NCBI RefSeq assembly: GCF_002195995.1
Contig: NZ_NHON01000001.1
Location: 73,906-137,905, forward strand
Direction of reading: 5' to 3'
Source: Inquilinus limosus
GTDB lineage: Bacteria > Pseudomonadota > Alphaproteobacteria > DSM-16000 > Inquilinaceae
Length of the DNA stretch: 64,000 bases
Below are positions 9,378 through 17,466 of the stretch, piece after piece. Every line of letters starts with the position of its first letter. Position 1 is the first letter of the stretch. The notes under the pieces were generated by a model. That model did not search any database. It saw only the letters and a list, made by a program, of their open reading frames with translations, and was not told the DNA's origin. A program made the position numbers and the translations under genes.

Positions 9378-10962
9378 CGGTGCTTTCCTTCGCGATCGGC
9401 AGCCGGATGCGCAGCACGGCGCCCCGCGGCTCCGCCGCCTCCAGCGCGATGCTGCCGCCGTGCCGCTCGACGATGGCCTTGGCGATCGACAGGCCGACGC
9501 CGAGCCCCTTGGCGGCACGGCTGACATTGTTCCGCCCGCGATAGTAGCGGTCGAACACGAAGGGCAGTTCCTCGGGGTCGACGCCGCAGCCCTGGTCGCT
9601 GATCGAGATCGCGACGCTCCCCGTCTCGTCGTGAATTCCGATCTCGATGGCGCCGCCGGGATCCGCGTATTTGATGGCATTGTCGATCCCGATCAGCAGC
9701 GCCTGTTTCAGGCGCTGTGGGTCAGCCCGGACCGGGCGGTCCGGCACCGTGTCGACCAGCCGGATCGCCATCTGCTTCGGACCGGCCAGGATCGTGCTTT
9801 CCTGGATCGCGGCGGCGACCACCACCGCCGGCTCGACCGTCTCGAAGGTGAAGCTGACATCCTCGGCCTGGGCGCGGGTGACGGCCTGCAGATCTTCCAG
9901 CAGCCGGGCCATGTCGGCGGCATAGGTGCCGATCCGGGTCAGGGCCTCGCGATATGTGGCCAGTTTCGGCCGGCCGCGCAGCGCGACCTCGGCCTCGCCG
10001 CGCAGGATCGTCAGCGGCGTCCGCAGCTCATGGCCGGCATCGGCCAGGAACTGGCTGCGCCTGCTGTCGAGGGCACGGAGCTGATCGTTGGCCTCGCGCA
10101 GCTCATGCGTCCGTTGCTCGACCTCGCTTTCCAGCCGGGCCTGGGCGGACATCAGCCGTCCCTGCTGCTCCTCGATCGCCTCGGCCATCTTGTTGAAGCT
10201 GTCCGACAGCAGCCGGAACTCGTCGCGGCGCGACGTGACGATGCGATGGTCGAGCCGGCCCTGGGCGATCGCCTCTGCCCCAGCCGTCAGCTGGCGGACG
10301 GGCTGGACGATCGAGCGGTGCAGCGCCAGCCCGGACCCGACGCCCGCCACCACGACCAGCGCCGAGAAGATGCCGGCGACGATCAGCAGCGTGTGCTGCG
10401 CGCCCTGGACCCGCGCCAGCTCCTGGGCGACCTCGTCCCGCTCCTCCTGACGGGCCCGTTCCAGCATCGTCTCGAAATCGTTGGACAGCCGGTACTCGAT
10501 GCTGCGCCGGAAGATGTCCACGGCACGGTCCTGCCGGCCCTCCGCCTGGGCCTGGAAGACCCGCGCCGCCGCCCGGTCGATGGCGCGGTAGAATTCGTGC
10601 AGCCTGGCCGCGAGCTCCAGTTCGGGCAGCTCCTGCTGCACCTCGCCGAGGCCGCCCAGCGTCGTGAACTCCCGGCGCGTCACCTCGGTGAGCCGCCTGA
10701 ACCCCGCCTCGATCTCCTGCTGCGCCAGCCGGAAATCGGGCATCTGCTCCGGCCCGAGCAGCAGCACCTCGGCCAGTTGCTCGGCATAGTTGTTGCCGAG
10801 GCTGTCGAGGTCACTGATCGCCTCGAAGCGGGAATGGACGCCGTCGACACGGCGGACGAAGTCGCCGGTCAGGCGGAGCGTGACCAGCATCGTGCCGACC
10901 ACCACGGCGACGAAGCCCATGGCGACGAGCTGGAACAGCAGGATGCGGCGTCGGACGGTCAT
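9358..10962 (-). CDS. Membrane sensor histidine kinase
   Basis: 534-residue kinase upstream of its regulator. The first membrane helix is at about 8-30, then an extracytoplasmic helical sensor of about 160 residues, a second helix at about 197-220, and a HAMP linker (VQPVRQLTAGAEAIAQGRL). A coiled coil precedes the dimerisation/phosphoacceptor site GHELRTPLT. The ATPase domain carries the N box (GIDNAIKYAD), DQGCGV and GLGVGLSI. The start follows GAGG at good spacing. The helical periplasmic domain looks like a four-helix-bundle sensor. It is divergent from an anion permease and glycerate kinase, suggesting it senses an organic acid; this is inferred from position. Confidence 0.92.
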   Translation of the reverse strand: MTVRRRILLFQLVAMGFVAVVVGTMLVTLRLTGDFVRRVDGVHSRFEAISDLDSLGNNYAEQLAEVLLLGPEQMPDFRLAQQEIEAGFRRLTEVTRREFTTLGGLGEVQQELPELELAARLHEFYRAIDRAAARVFQAQAEGRQDRAVDIFRRSIEYRLSNDFETMLERARQEERDEVAQELARVQGAQHTLLIVAGIFSALVVVAGVGSGLALHRSIVQPVRQLTAGAEAIAQGRLDHRIVTSRRDEFRLLSDSFNKMAEAIEEQQGRLMSAQARLESEVEQRTHELREANDQLRALDSRRSQFLADAGHELRTPLTILRGEAEVALRGRPKLATYREALTRIGTYAADMARLLEDLQAVTRAQAEDVSFTFETVEPAVVVAAAIQESTILAGPKQMAIRLVDTVPDRPVRADPQRLKQALLIGIDNAIKYADPGGAIEIGIHDETGSVAISISDQGCGVDPEELPFVFDRYYRGRNNVSRAAKGLGVGLSIAKAIVERHGGSIALEAAEPRGAVLRIRLPIAKESTDAHPDH

Positions 10963-11174
10963 TCAGCCTCGCGCATGGGAGAGCGCCGGAGCCGAGACCA
11001 TCACCCGCGTCGCGGCGGGACAAGTCCGCAGCAACGCCTCGGGGCGCGACTCTCCGAATTCTAACCTTGCGCTCTCCATGCCCTAACCGACGGCGCTCTA
11101 GATTGTGCCCGGACCGGCGAACGAGCGGTGCCGAAGCCGCCGGCCGACCCGGCAGGGCAACCCGAGAGGGGTGA
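10963..11174. promoter_or_regulatory. Divergent promoter region, two-component system / anion permease
   Basis: 212 bp separate the divergently transcribed sensor kinase and SLC13 permease. Transcription of both must start here or close by. I could not pick out sigma boxes or regulator half-sites with confidence. Confidence 0.5.
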
Positions 11175-12638
11175 ATGACGAACGCGACCGAGTGGACCGG
11201 CCCGCCGCCCGGGCCACGCACCGGCAGCCTGCGGCTGCCGGGCCGCGACGCCCGGTTGCGTCCGATCGGGATCGCGCTGATGGCCGCGGCATGCGGCATT
11301 GCGATCGAGCTGGCGTTGCCGGGAGTGCCTCCCCCGGCGCGTCACGCGCTGATCATCCTGCTGCTGGCCATGATCGGCTGGACCCTGACGCCGCTGGACG
11401 ACACCTTCGTCGCGGTGGCGGCGGCGGTTGCCATGGCGGTCGTCGTCATCCGCCGGCCGGAGACGCTGTTCGCCACCCTCGGCAACCAGCTGATCTGGCT
11501 TCTCCTCGCCTCGTTCCTGCTCGCCGCCGCCTTCCGGGCGAGCGGCGCCGCCGACCGGCTGGTCGCCCTGGCCACCGCCCGGCTGCGCTCGGTCCGGGCC
11601 CTCGCCTATGCCCTGACCGCCATCATGCTCGCCACCGCCTTCCTCATCCCCTCCACCTCGGGGCGTGCCGCCATGATGGTCCCGGCCTATGCCGCGATCG
11701 CGCAGCACTGCCCCGGCCGACGGCTGCGCACGGCATTCGCGCTGCTGTTCCCGACGGCCATCCTGCTGTCCGCCTTCGCCTCGCCGCTCGGCGCCGGGGC
11801 GCATCTCCTTGCCGTCGAGATGACGGCGCGCCTGTCGGGCACGGGCATCGGATATCTGGGATGGGTGGCGTTCGGCCTGCCCTTCGCGGTGCTGAGCGCC
11901 TTCCTGTCGACCGAGGCCATCCTGCGGCTGTTCCTGACGCCGGAGGAACGCGGCGACCGGCTGCCGCCGCTCCCGGGCGGGACCGGCGGTACGCCGCTAC
12001 GGCGGCAGCCCGTTCTCTGGATCGCCGCCGCGGTGGTGCTGGGCTGGCTCACCGAACCGGTGCACGGGCTCGATCCGACGATCCTGGCCGTCCTCGGCGC
12101 CCTGGCCGTCTTCTGCCCGGGCGTCGCGCCGCTTCCCTTCCGCGACGCGCTTCGGCAGGCCGATCTCGGGCTGCTGCTGTTCCTGGCCGCGACGATCTGC
12201 CTGGCCGACGGGATGATGGCCTCGGGCCTGCATGAATGGCTGGTGGCGACCGTCTTCCGGCCGCTGCAGCGGGGTGAGCTGTCGCCGCCGGCGATCCTGG
12301 CACTGGTCACGGCGCTCGCGCTGCTGTCCCATCTCGTCATCCACAGCCGCACGGCCCGGGTGTCGATCCTGCTGCCGCCCGTCTTGATCCTGGCCCGCTC
12401 CGCCGGCATCGACCCGGTCATCGCGATGCTGGCGACCGTGTCGGCAACGGGCTTCTGCCAGACCCTGATGATCAGCGCCAAGCCGGTGGCCCTGTTCGGC
12501 GGCATGGCGGAGAGCGGCTACGGTGCCGGCGACCTCGCCCGGCTCAGCGCCGTGCTGCTACCGCTGCACTTCCTGCTGATCCTGCTGTTCGCGACGGTCG
12601 GCTGGCCCGTCATCGGGGCAGTGCTGGCGCTGCCGTAG
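11175..12638 (+). CDS. SLC13 (DASS) family anion permease
   Basis: 487 residues, almost entirely hydrophobic after a 30-residue cytoplasmic start, fitting 11-12 membrane segments. The first half contains FLIPSTSGRAAMMVP. The second half has a matching HSRTARVSILLPPV and a 'TGFCQTLMISAKPVALF' segment, the inverted pair of anion-binding loops of the divalent anion:sodium symporter family. The start follows GAGGGG. The stop TAG is followed 11 bp later by the glycerate kinase ATG, so they form an operon. A plausible role is uptake of glycerate or a related hydroxy acid for the kinase. Sulfate or dicarboxylate transport cannot be excluded. Confidence 0.85.
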   Translation: MTNATEWTGPPPGPRTGSLRLPGRDARLRPIGIALMAAACGIAIELALPGVPPPARHALIILLLAMIGWTLTPLDDTFVAVAAAVAMAVVVIRRPETLFATLGNQLIWLLLASFLLAAAFRASGAADRLVALATARLRSVRALAYALTAIMLATAFLIPSTSGRAAMMVPAYAAIAQHCPGRRLRTAFALLFPTAILLSAFASPLGAGAHLLAVEMTARLSGTGIGYLGWVAFGLPFAVLSAFLSTEAILRLFLTPEERGDRLPPLPGGTGGTPLRRQPVLWIAAAVVLGWLTEPVHGLDPTILAVLGALAVFCPGVAPLPFRDALRQADLGLLLFLAATICLADGMMASGLHEWLVATVFRPLQRGELSPPAILALVTALALLSHLVIHSRTARVSILLPPVLILARSAGIDPVIAMLATVSATGFCQTLMISAKPVALFGGMAESGYGAGDLARLSAVLLPLHFLLILLFATVGWPVIGAVLALP

Positions 12639-12649
12639 TGGAGGCGACG

Positions 12650-13840
12650 ATGCCGAAGAAGACCGGACGCCGACGGCTGCGTGTCCTCATCGCCCCGTCC
12701 GGCTTCAAGGAAGGCCTCGGGGTCCGCGAGGTCGCCGATGCGATCGCCCGCGGCGTCCGCCAGGCCGTGCCGCGGGCCAAGATCATGCGCGTGCCGATGA
12801 TCGACGGCGGCGAAGGCTTCACCAGGACGATGATCGAGCTCACCGGCGGGGAACTGCATCCCGTCACCGTGTCCGGGCCGGTCGGCCAGGCCGTCGAGGC
12901 CGAGATCGGCTTCCTGGGCGGACGCCGGAAACGCGTCGCGGTCATGGAGATGGCGGCCGCCGCCGGCCTGCGCCTGGTCCCGAAGGACATGCGGGATCCC
13001 ACCCGGACGACCAGCCGCGGCGTCGGCGAGCTGATCCGCGCCGCGCTTGATCTCGGGGCGGATCGCATCCTCCTCGGCTGCGGCGATTCCGGCATCAACG
13101 ACGCCGGCGCCGGCATGGCCCAGGCGCTCGGCGTGCGGCTGCTGGACGCCTCGGGCCAGCCGATCGCCGGGACGGGCGCGTCGCTGTCCGGGCTCGACCG
13201 TATCGACCTGTCCGGCCGCGACCCCCGCCTGGAGCGGATGCGGATCGACGTCGCCGTCAACCCGTACAACATGCTGCTGGGCACGGCCGGTGTCGCCCGG
13301 GTCTTCGGGCCGCAGAAGGGCGCCACACCGGACCAGGTGGCGCTGCTGGAACGCGGCCTCGAGACCTTCGCCCGCGTGGTTCGGCGCGACCTCGGGGTCG
13401 AGGTCGCCACGCTGATCGGCGGCGGGGCGTCGGGCGGGCTCGGCGCCGGCCTGCATGCCTTCGCCGGCGCGAGGCTGCATCCGCGCTTCGACCTGATCCT
13501 GCGCCATATCGATCTCGACCGGCGGCTGGCCAAGGCCGATCTGGTGATGACCGCGGAAGGCGGCATCGACGGCCAGACCCGCTACGGCAAGGTACCGGCC
13601 GAGATCGCGCTGCGGGCCAAGCGCTACCGGCTGCCGGTCCTGGCGCTCGCCGGCACGGTCGGCAGCGGGGCGGAGTCCACCCGCGAGGTCGGGATCGATG
13701 CCGTGTTCGGCATCCTCAAGCGGCCATGCTCGCTCGAGGACGCCATCCGGGACACCGACACGCTGCTGGCCGACGCGGCGGAACAGGCCGTGCGCCTGAT
13801 GCTGGCGGGACGCCGCTGGCGATCTCCCGTCAGGGCGTGA
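12650..13840 (+). CDS. glxK: Glycerate 2-kinase (type-1 glycerate kinase family)
   Basis: 396 residues matching the GlxK/GarK family: N-terminal RVLIAPSGFKEGLGVREVADAI, MIDGGEGF, the GCGDSGINDAGAGMAQALG glycine-rich loop, NPYNMLLG and the C-terminal TAEGGIDGQTRYGKVPAEI. It phosphorylates D-glycerate to 2-phosphoglycerate, feeding glycolysis from glyoxylate, hydroxypyruvate or tartronate semialdehyde. The ATG at 12650 was preferred over an in-frame GTG at 12638 because GGAGG lies 5 bases before it. It follows the anion permease in one operon. I am sure of the family; the symbol is by similarity. Confidence 0.88.
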   Translation: MPKKTGRRRLRVLIAPSGFKEGLGVREVADAIARGVRQAVPRAKIMRVPMIDGGEGFTRTMIELTGGELHPVTVSGPVGQAVEAEIGFLGGRRKRVAVMEMAAAAGLRLVPKDMRDPTRTTSRGVGELIRAALDLGADRILLGCGDSGINDAGAGMAQALGVRLLDASGQPIAGTGASLSGLDRIDLSGRDPRLERMRIDVAVNPYNMLLGTAGVARVFGPQKGATPDQVALLERGLETFARVVRRDLGVEVATLIGGGASGGLGAGLHAFAGARLHPRFDLILRHIDLDRRLAKADLVMTAEGGIDGQTRYGKVPAEIALRAKRYRLPVLALAGTVGSGAESTREVGIDAVFGILKRPCSLEDAIRDTDTLLADAAEQAVRLMLAGRRWRSPVRA

Positions 13841-14150
13841 GCTCGGGCCGGCCTGGCCGGCGGTGCCGGCGTGACGCCGGCCGGCCGGTCCGCGGATGGT
13901 CGAAGAGCCCCCAGATCCGCTGCCGCGCGAAGCGTCGCCGCCAGCGGCCGATGCAATGCTCCTCAAGCTGGAGCCGCCCGGCGATCGACCGGTTGCTCAG
14001 CCCGTCCGCGGCGAGCAGCACGATCGCGGCTCGCTTCGCCACCGGCCGCGCGCCCGCCGCCAGGGCAATCCTGTCGAGCAGGCTGCGCTCCTCATCCGTC
14101 AGCACGACTGGATCGGCCTTTCCATGCGGCATCTGCTGTGGTCCCGGCAT
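13830..14150 (-). pseudogene. IS630-type transposase remnant (N-terminal helix-turn-helix domain)
   Basis: 106 codons read as the DNA-binding start of an IS630/Tc1-like transposase: LTDEERSLLDRIALAAGA, KRAAIVLLAADGLSNRSIAGRL, then RWRRRFARQRIWGLFDHPRTGRP. Intact family members continue for another 200 or more residues with a DDE domain, absent here. The frame ends in the glycerate kinase terminus (11-bp overlap). I see no inverted repeats. It is either a decayed insertion sequence or a stand-alone HTH protein; decay is more likely. Confidence 0.7.
13865..13881. terminator. Strong GC hairpin after glycerate kinase
   Basis: GCCGGCG-TGA-CGCCGGC is a perfect 7-bp stem with a 3-base loop, 24 bases after the glycerate kinase stop. 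No T-tract follows, so termination is only a possibility. It lies inside the frame of the transposase remnant. Confidence 0.4.
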
Positions 14151-14196
14151 GATGGGCAGCGCCCGGTCCGACGGCGGCCGGACCGGGCCGGACCGG

Positions 14197-15492
14197 TCAA
14201 TGGTAGGTCTGCGGCGCTACCGCGGTCCGATCCAGGGCGGCGGAGACGATCTTCGCGAAGGTCTCGATCGGGCAGGCGCCGTCCGGCCGCTGGCCGTCGC
14301 AGCCGGGCAGGCTGACCTGGACGAACTCCGGCGGGTTGGCGTCGTCGAGCACGACGGCGGCGCGGATCTGGTCCAGCCGCGGGGTCAGGAACTCGACCCG
14401 GACGAAGCGCTGGCCGGTCGCCTTGTCCAGAAGACGCTCGAACACCAGCCCGCCGCTCGGCGGCGTCTCGTCCTTCAGGTAGCTGTCGAGCGTCCAGTGG
14501 GCGTCGAGCATGCCGCCGATCTCGGCGATCTGGGTGTCGCTGCCGACGAACAGCGTCAGCCTGGCGTCGGGGGGACCGCCGGCCGTGTCGACGCCGGGCA
14601 CCGAGGCGCCTTCCGCCAGGCCGATCAGCAGCTGGTTCAGGATGTTCGAGGCGCCGCGCCGGGCAATATAGGGCACGCGCTCGAAATACTCGTATTTGAC
14701 CTGCCGCATGGCCGAGAGGCGGATCACGTCGTCGGCCGACGTGATATGGCCCCAGGCCAGCTGGTCCGGCGGCAGGCCGTTGGCGTATTCCAGCAGGAAC
14801 ACCTGGGCGATGGTCGAGGCCTCGCCGATCGGCCCTTCGAGCGACAGGTTGCGACCGTCGCTCTTGGCAACGATGTCCCATGGCCGGTCGGCGAAGTCGC
14901 AGCCCTTGGCACCGCAGCCGAGGACGCCGCTCAGCTCCTTGTACAGCGGCGCCAGGCGCTGCTTCGGCCCGTCGAAGCTGCCGTCCATCGCCGCCAGGAT
15001 CGCCGCCCTGCCCTTCTCCGGGTCCAGGCGGCCGAGATCGGTGTCGGATGCGGTGAACAGCGGGTCGGCGCCCTTGGCGTCGCCATGGCCGACGGCCAGG
15101 CCGCAACCCGGGAACATCGCCGCCAGGAGGGCATTGCCGGTGTCGACCGTCCGCTGCAGCTGGCTGCTGGCCCAGGCGAAGACCTCTCCCGGCTTCGGGC
15201 ATTCCGGCGCGTTCAGCAGGCCGCGGGATGCGAGCATTCGCCCCTCCCAGGCGCCGAGCCGGCCGACAGCCTCGGCACCGTGCGGCGTCAGCATGCCGTC
15301 CGCGACCTCCCATGTCGGCCAGGGCTTGGCGGCGAAGGGGGCTATCGCCTTGCTGCTGGTCGGCGGCCGCACGCCGTGCCGCATCAGCACCACCGCCTTG
15401 TCGAGCACCAGGTCTCCGGCCGCCATGGCCGGAGCCGCCAGGAATGTCGCCAGCAGGATGCCGGCGACGGCGGAAAGCCGCCTCGATGCCAT
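14197..15492 (-). CDS. Exported histidine acid phosphatase (AppA/phytase-like)
   Basis: 431 residues with a cleavable signal peptide (MASRRLSAVAGILLATFLAA, cut after AMA) and the catalytic RHGVRPP motif at 38-44, where His39 is the phosphate acceptor. The family hydrolyses phosphomonoesters such as inositol phosphates, glucose-1-phosphate or pyrophosphate in the periplasm. The C-terminal motif is normally His-Asp; here it is Ser318-Asp319 (LFVGSDTQIAEIGG), keeping the acid but not the His. The start at 15492 has GGGGAGGAG just upstream and gives the clean signal peptide. It ends the run of the sugar-phosphate transport genes (49 bp after the IMPase stop), suggesting joint expression. Confidence 0.85.
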   Translation of the reverse strand: MASRRLSAVAGILLATFLAAPAMAAGDLVLDKAVVLMRHGVRPPTSSKAIAPFAAKPWPTWEVADGMLTPHGAEAVGRLGAWEGRMLASRGLLNAPECPKPGEVFAWASSQLQRTVDTGNALLAAMFPGCGLAVGHGDAKGADPLFTASDTDLGRLDPEKGRAAILAAMDGSFDGPKQRLAPLYKELSGVLGCGAKGCDFADRPWDIVAKSDGRNLSLEGPIGEASTIAQVFLLEYANGLPPDQLAWGHITSADDVIRLSAMRQVKYEYFERVPYIARRGASNILNQLLIGLAEGASVPGVDTAGGPPDARLTLFVGSDTQIAEIGGMLDAHWTLDSYLKDETPPSGGLVFERLLDKATGQRFVRVEFLTPRLDQIRAAVVLDDANPPEFVQVSLPGCDGQRPDGACPIETFAKIVSAALDRTAVAPQTYH

Positions 15493-15541
15493 GATCGCTC
15501 CTCCCCTTTGTGGTGATGCCGCCATTGGGCCGGCGGCCGGC

Positions 15542-16348
15542 CTAGCCCGCCAGAGCCGCGGGTTGTTCGATCGGCGCCTCCAGGCCCCGGGTCATCGCCG
15601 CCAGCCGGTCGCGCAGCGCCGGCGTGCAGGCGAGCAGCAGGTTGCCTTGGCGGAGCCCGTCATCCGCCAGGAAGTCGTTGGTCCAGCCGCCGGCCTCGCG
15701 CACCAGGAGGAGGCCGGCCAGCGCGTCCCAGGCGTTGATGTGCAGCTCGGCATAGCCGTCGTTCAGGCCGCAGGCGACCTCGGCCAGGCCGAGCGCGCCG
15801 GAGCCGTGGCGGCGGAACTCGATGCCGGCCTCGGTCAAGCGCTGCAGCAGGATGCAGTAGGCGGCGAGCGGCCGGCGCTCGGACCAGCCGACCTCGACCA
15901 GCGGCGCCGCGCCATGCGCCAGGCCGCTGACCCGGATCGGCCGGCCGTTCAGCGTGGCGCCGCGGCCACGGCGGGCGACGAACAGGCGGTCGTCGGCGGG
16001 GGCGTAGAGGATGCCGATCTCGATCTCGCCGTCCTGGACATAGGCCAGCGACACGCACCAGCGGCCGGAGCCGTGGATGTAGCCGGCGGTGCCGTCGATC
16101 GGGTCGACCACCCAGACGCGGTCGGCGGCCTCGCCGCCATACTCCTCGCCGATCACCGCGTCGCCGAAGCGCTGCGCGATCTCGGCGCGGACCAGCTGTT
16201 CCACCGCCCGGTCGGCCTCGGTGCAGAAATCGATCGCGCTCTTGGCCTCGATCGGCGCCAGGGTGCGGCGCATGCCCAGCGCCAGCGCACCGGCGCGCAG
16301 GGCCAGGTCCAGGCCGAAGGCCTGGCGCTCGTCCAAATCCTGGGTCAC
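15542..16348 (-). CDS. Inositol monophosphatase family phosphatase
   Basis: 268 residues with the full metal-binding set of the IMPase superfamily: GEEYGG, DPIDGTAGYIHG and the late WDALAG motif, plus an early EAKSAIDFCTEADRAVE segment. These enzymes remove phosphate from inositol monophosphate, histidinol phosphate, PAP or sugar phosphates using two or three Mg2+ ions. It starts inside the end of the transporter ATPase gene (4-bp overlap), so it is translated with the transporter. It is probably the intracellular enzyme that dephosphorylates the imported compound. IMPase, histidinol-phosphatase and CysQ members are hard to tell apart by motif. Confidence 0.87.
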   Translation of the reverse strand: MTQDLDERQAFGLDLALRAGALALGMRRTLAPIEAKSAIDFCTEADRAVEQLVRAEIAQRFGDAVIGEEYGGEAADRVWVVDPIDGTAGYIHGSGRWCVSLAYVQDGEIEIGILYAPADDRLFVARRGRGATLNGRPIRVSGLAHGAAPLVEVGWSERRPLAAYCILLQRLTEAGIEFRRHGSGALGLAEVACGLNDGYAELHINAWDALAGLLLVREAGGWTNDFLADDGLRQGNLLLACTPALRDRLAAMTRGLEAPIEQPAALAG

Positions 16349-17466
16349 ACCACTTCTCCCGCCGGCACCAGGGCGGCGCCGTCCGCCGGGATCGCGACGC
16401 TGACCGCCGCGCCGGGGGCCAAGGGCTCGCCGACATTGCCGTCGATGACGAAGGCCTCGGCCCCGATCTCCGATAACTCCACCTGATACTCCATATGGCT
16501 GCCGAGATAGGCGGCCTTGCGGATCGTCCCGGCCAGCTCGCCAGGCTGGTTTCCGCCGGCGCGCAGCCGGATCGACTGGGGCCGCACCGCGACCTCGACC
16601 GGCCCCGCCGGCAGCTCGCGATGCGGCAGCGACAGGCTGATGCCGCCGATCTCGACCTGCGCCATCGCCCCGTCGCGCCGCTGCAGCGTCGCCGGCAGCA
16701 GGTTGGCGTTGCCGATGAAATCGGCGATGAAGCGGTTCGCCGGCCGCTCGTAGAGGTCGCGCGGCGTGCCGTCCTGCACGATCCGGGCCGAATGCATCAC
16801 CACGATGCGGTCCGAGACGGCCAGCGCCTCCTCCTGGTCGTGGGTGACGTAGACGACGGTCAGGCCGAGCGACTGCTGCAGGCCGCGGATGTCCTCGCGC
16901 ACCCGGCGGCGCAGCTTGGCGTCGAGATTCGACAGCGGCTCGTCGAACAGCAGCACCTTCGGCTCCAGCACGATGGCGCGGGCCACCGCGACCCGCTGCT
17001 GCTGGCCGCCCGACAGCTCGCTGGGCAGCCGCCGCTCGAAGCCGGACAGGCCGACCGCCGCCAGCTTCTCCGCCGCCATCGCCTCCGCCCTCGCCTGCGG
17101 CAGGCCGGAGGCACGCAGGCCGTAGCAGACGTTCTGCATCACCGTCATATGCGGGAACAGCGCGTAGGACTGGAACACCATGCTGACGTCGCGCTCGGCG
17201 GCGGAGCGGTGGGTGACGTCCTCGCCATCGATCAGGATCCGGCCCTCGGTCGCCAGCTCCAGCCCGGCGACCAGGCGCAGCGTCGTGGTCTTGCCGCAGC
17301 CGGACGGGCCTAGCAGCGTCACCAGCGTGCCGCGCTCGATCGCGAAGCCGACGCTGTCGACCGCGGTCACCGGGCCGTAGCGCTTGCTGACGGCGCGGAA
17401 CTCGACGGCCGGGAGGCCGGCGGCCTCGGCCGTGGCGGGGTCGATCAGTTTGGTTTCGCTGGTCAC
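16345..17466 (-). CDS. ABC transporter ATP-binding protein (AfuC/FbpC/PotA-like)
   Basis: 373 residues: an ATPase domain (about 20-255) with GPSGCGKTTT, LSGGQQQRVAVARA, LLFDEPLSNLDAKLRR and VTHDQEEA, then a TOBE-type regulatory domain (about 285-370). The start is a GTG overlapping the permease stop by 4 bp (GTGA); the frame stays open upstream but covers the permease gene. It overlaps the IMPase start by 4 bp as well, so permease, ATPase and IMPase are coupled. It powers the AfuABC-like importer of this cluster. Confidence 0.92.
   Translation of the reverse strand: MTSETKLIDPATAEAAGLPAVEFRAVSKRYGPVTAVDSVGFAIERGTLVTLLGPSGCGKTTTLRLVAGLELATEGRILIDGEDVTHRSAAERDVSMVFQSYALFPHMTVMQNVCYGLRASGLPQARAEAMAAEKLAAVGLSGFERRLPSELSGGQQQRVAVARAIVLEPKVLLFDEPLSNLDAKLRRRVREDIRGLQQSLGLTVVYVTHDQEEALAVSDRIVVMHSARIVQDGTPRDLYERPANRFIADFIGNANLLPATLQRRDGAMAQVEIGGISLSLPHRELPAGPVEVAVRPQSIRLRAGGNQPGELAGTIRKAAYLGSHMEYQVELSEIGAEAFVIDGNVGEPLAPGAAVSVAIPADGAALVPAGEVV

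Noticed and set aside
8706-9680. A 324-codon frame for the response regulator
   Set aside because: The first 101 codons are an off-frame reading of the histidine kinase gene; the receiver domain begins at the ATG at 9377.
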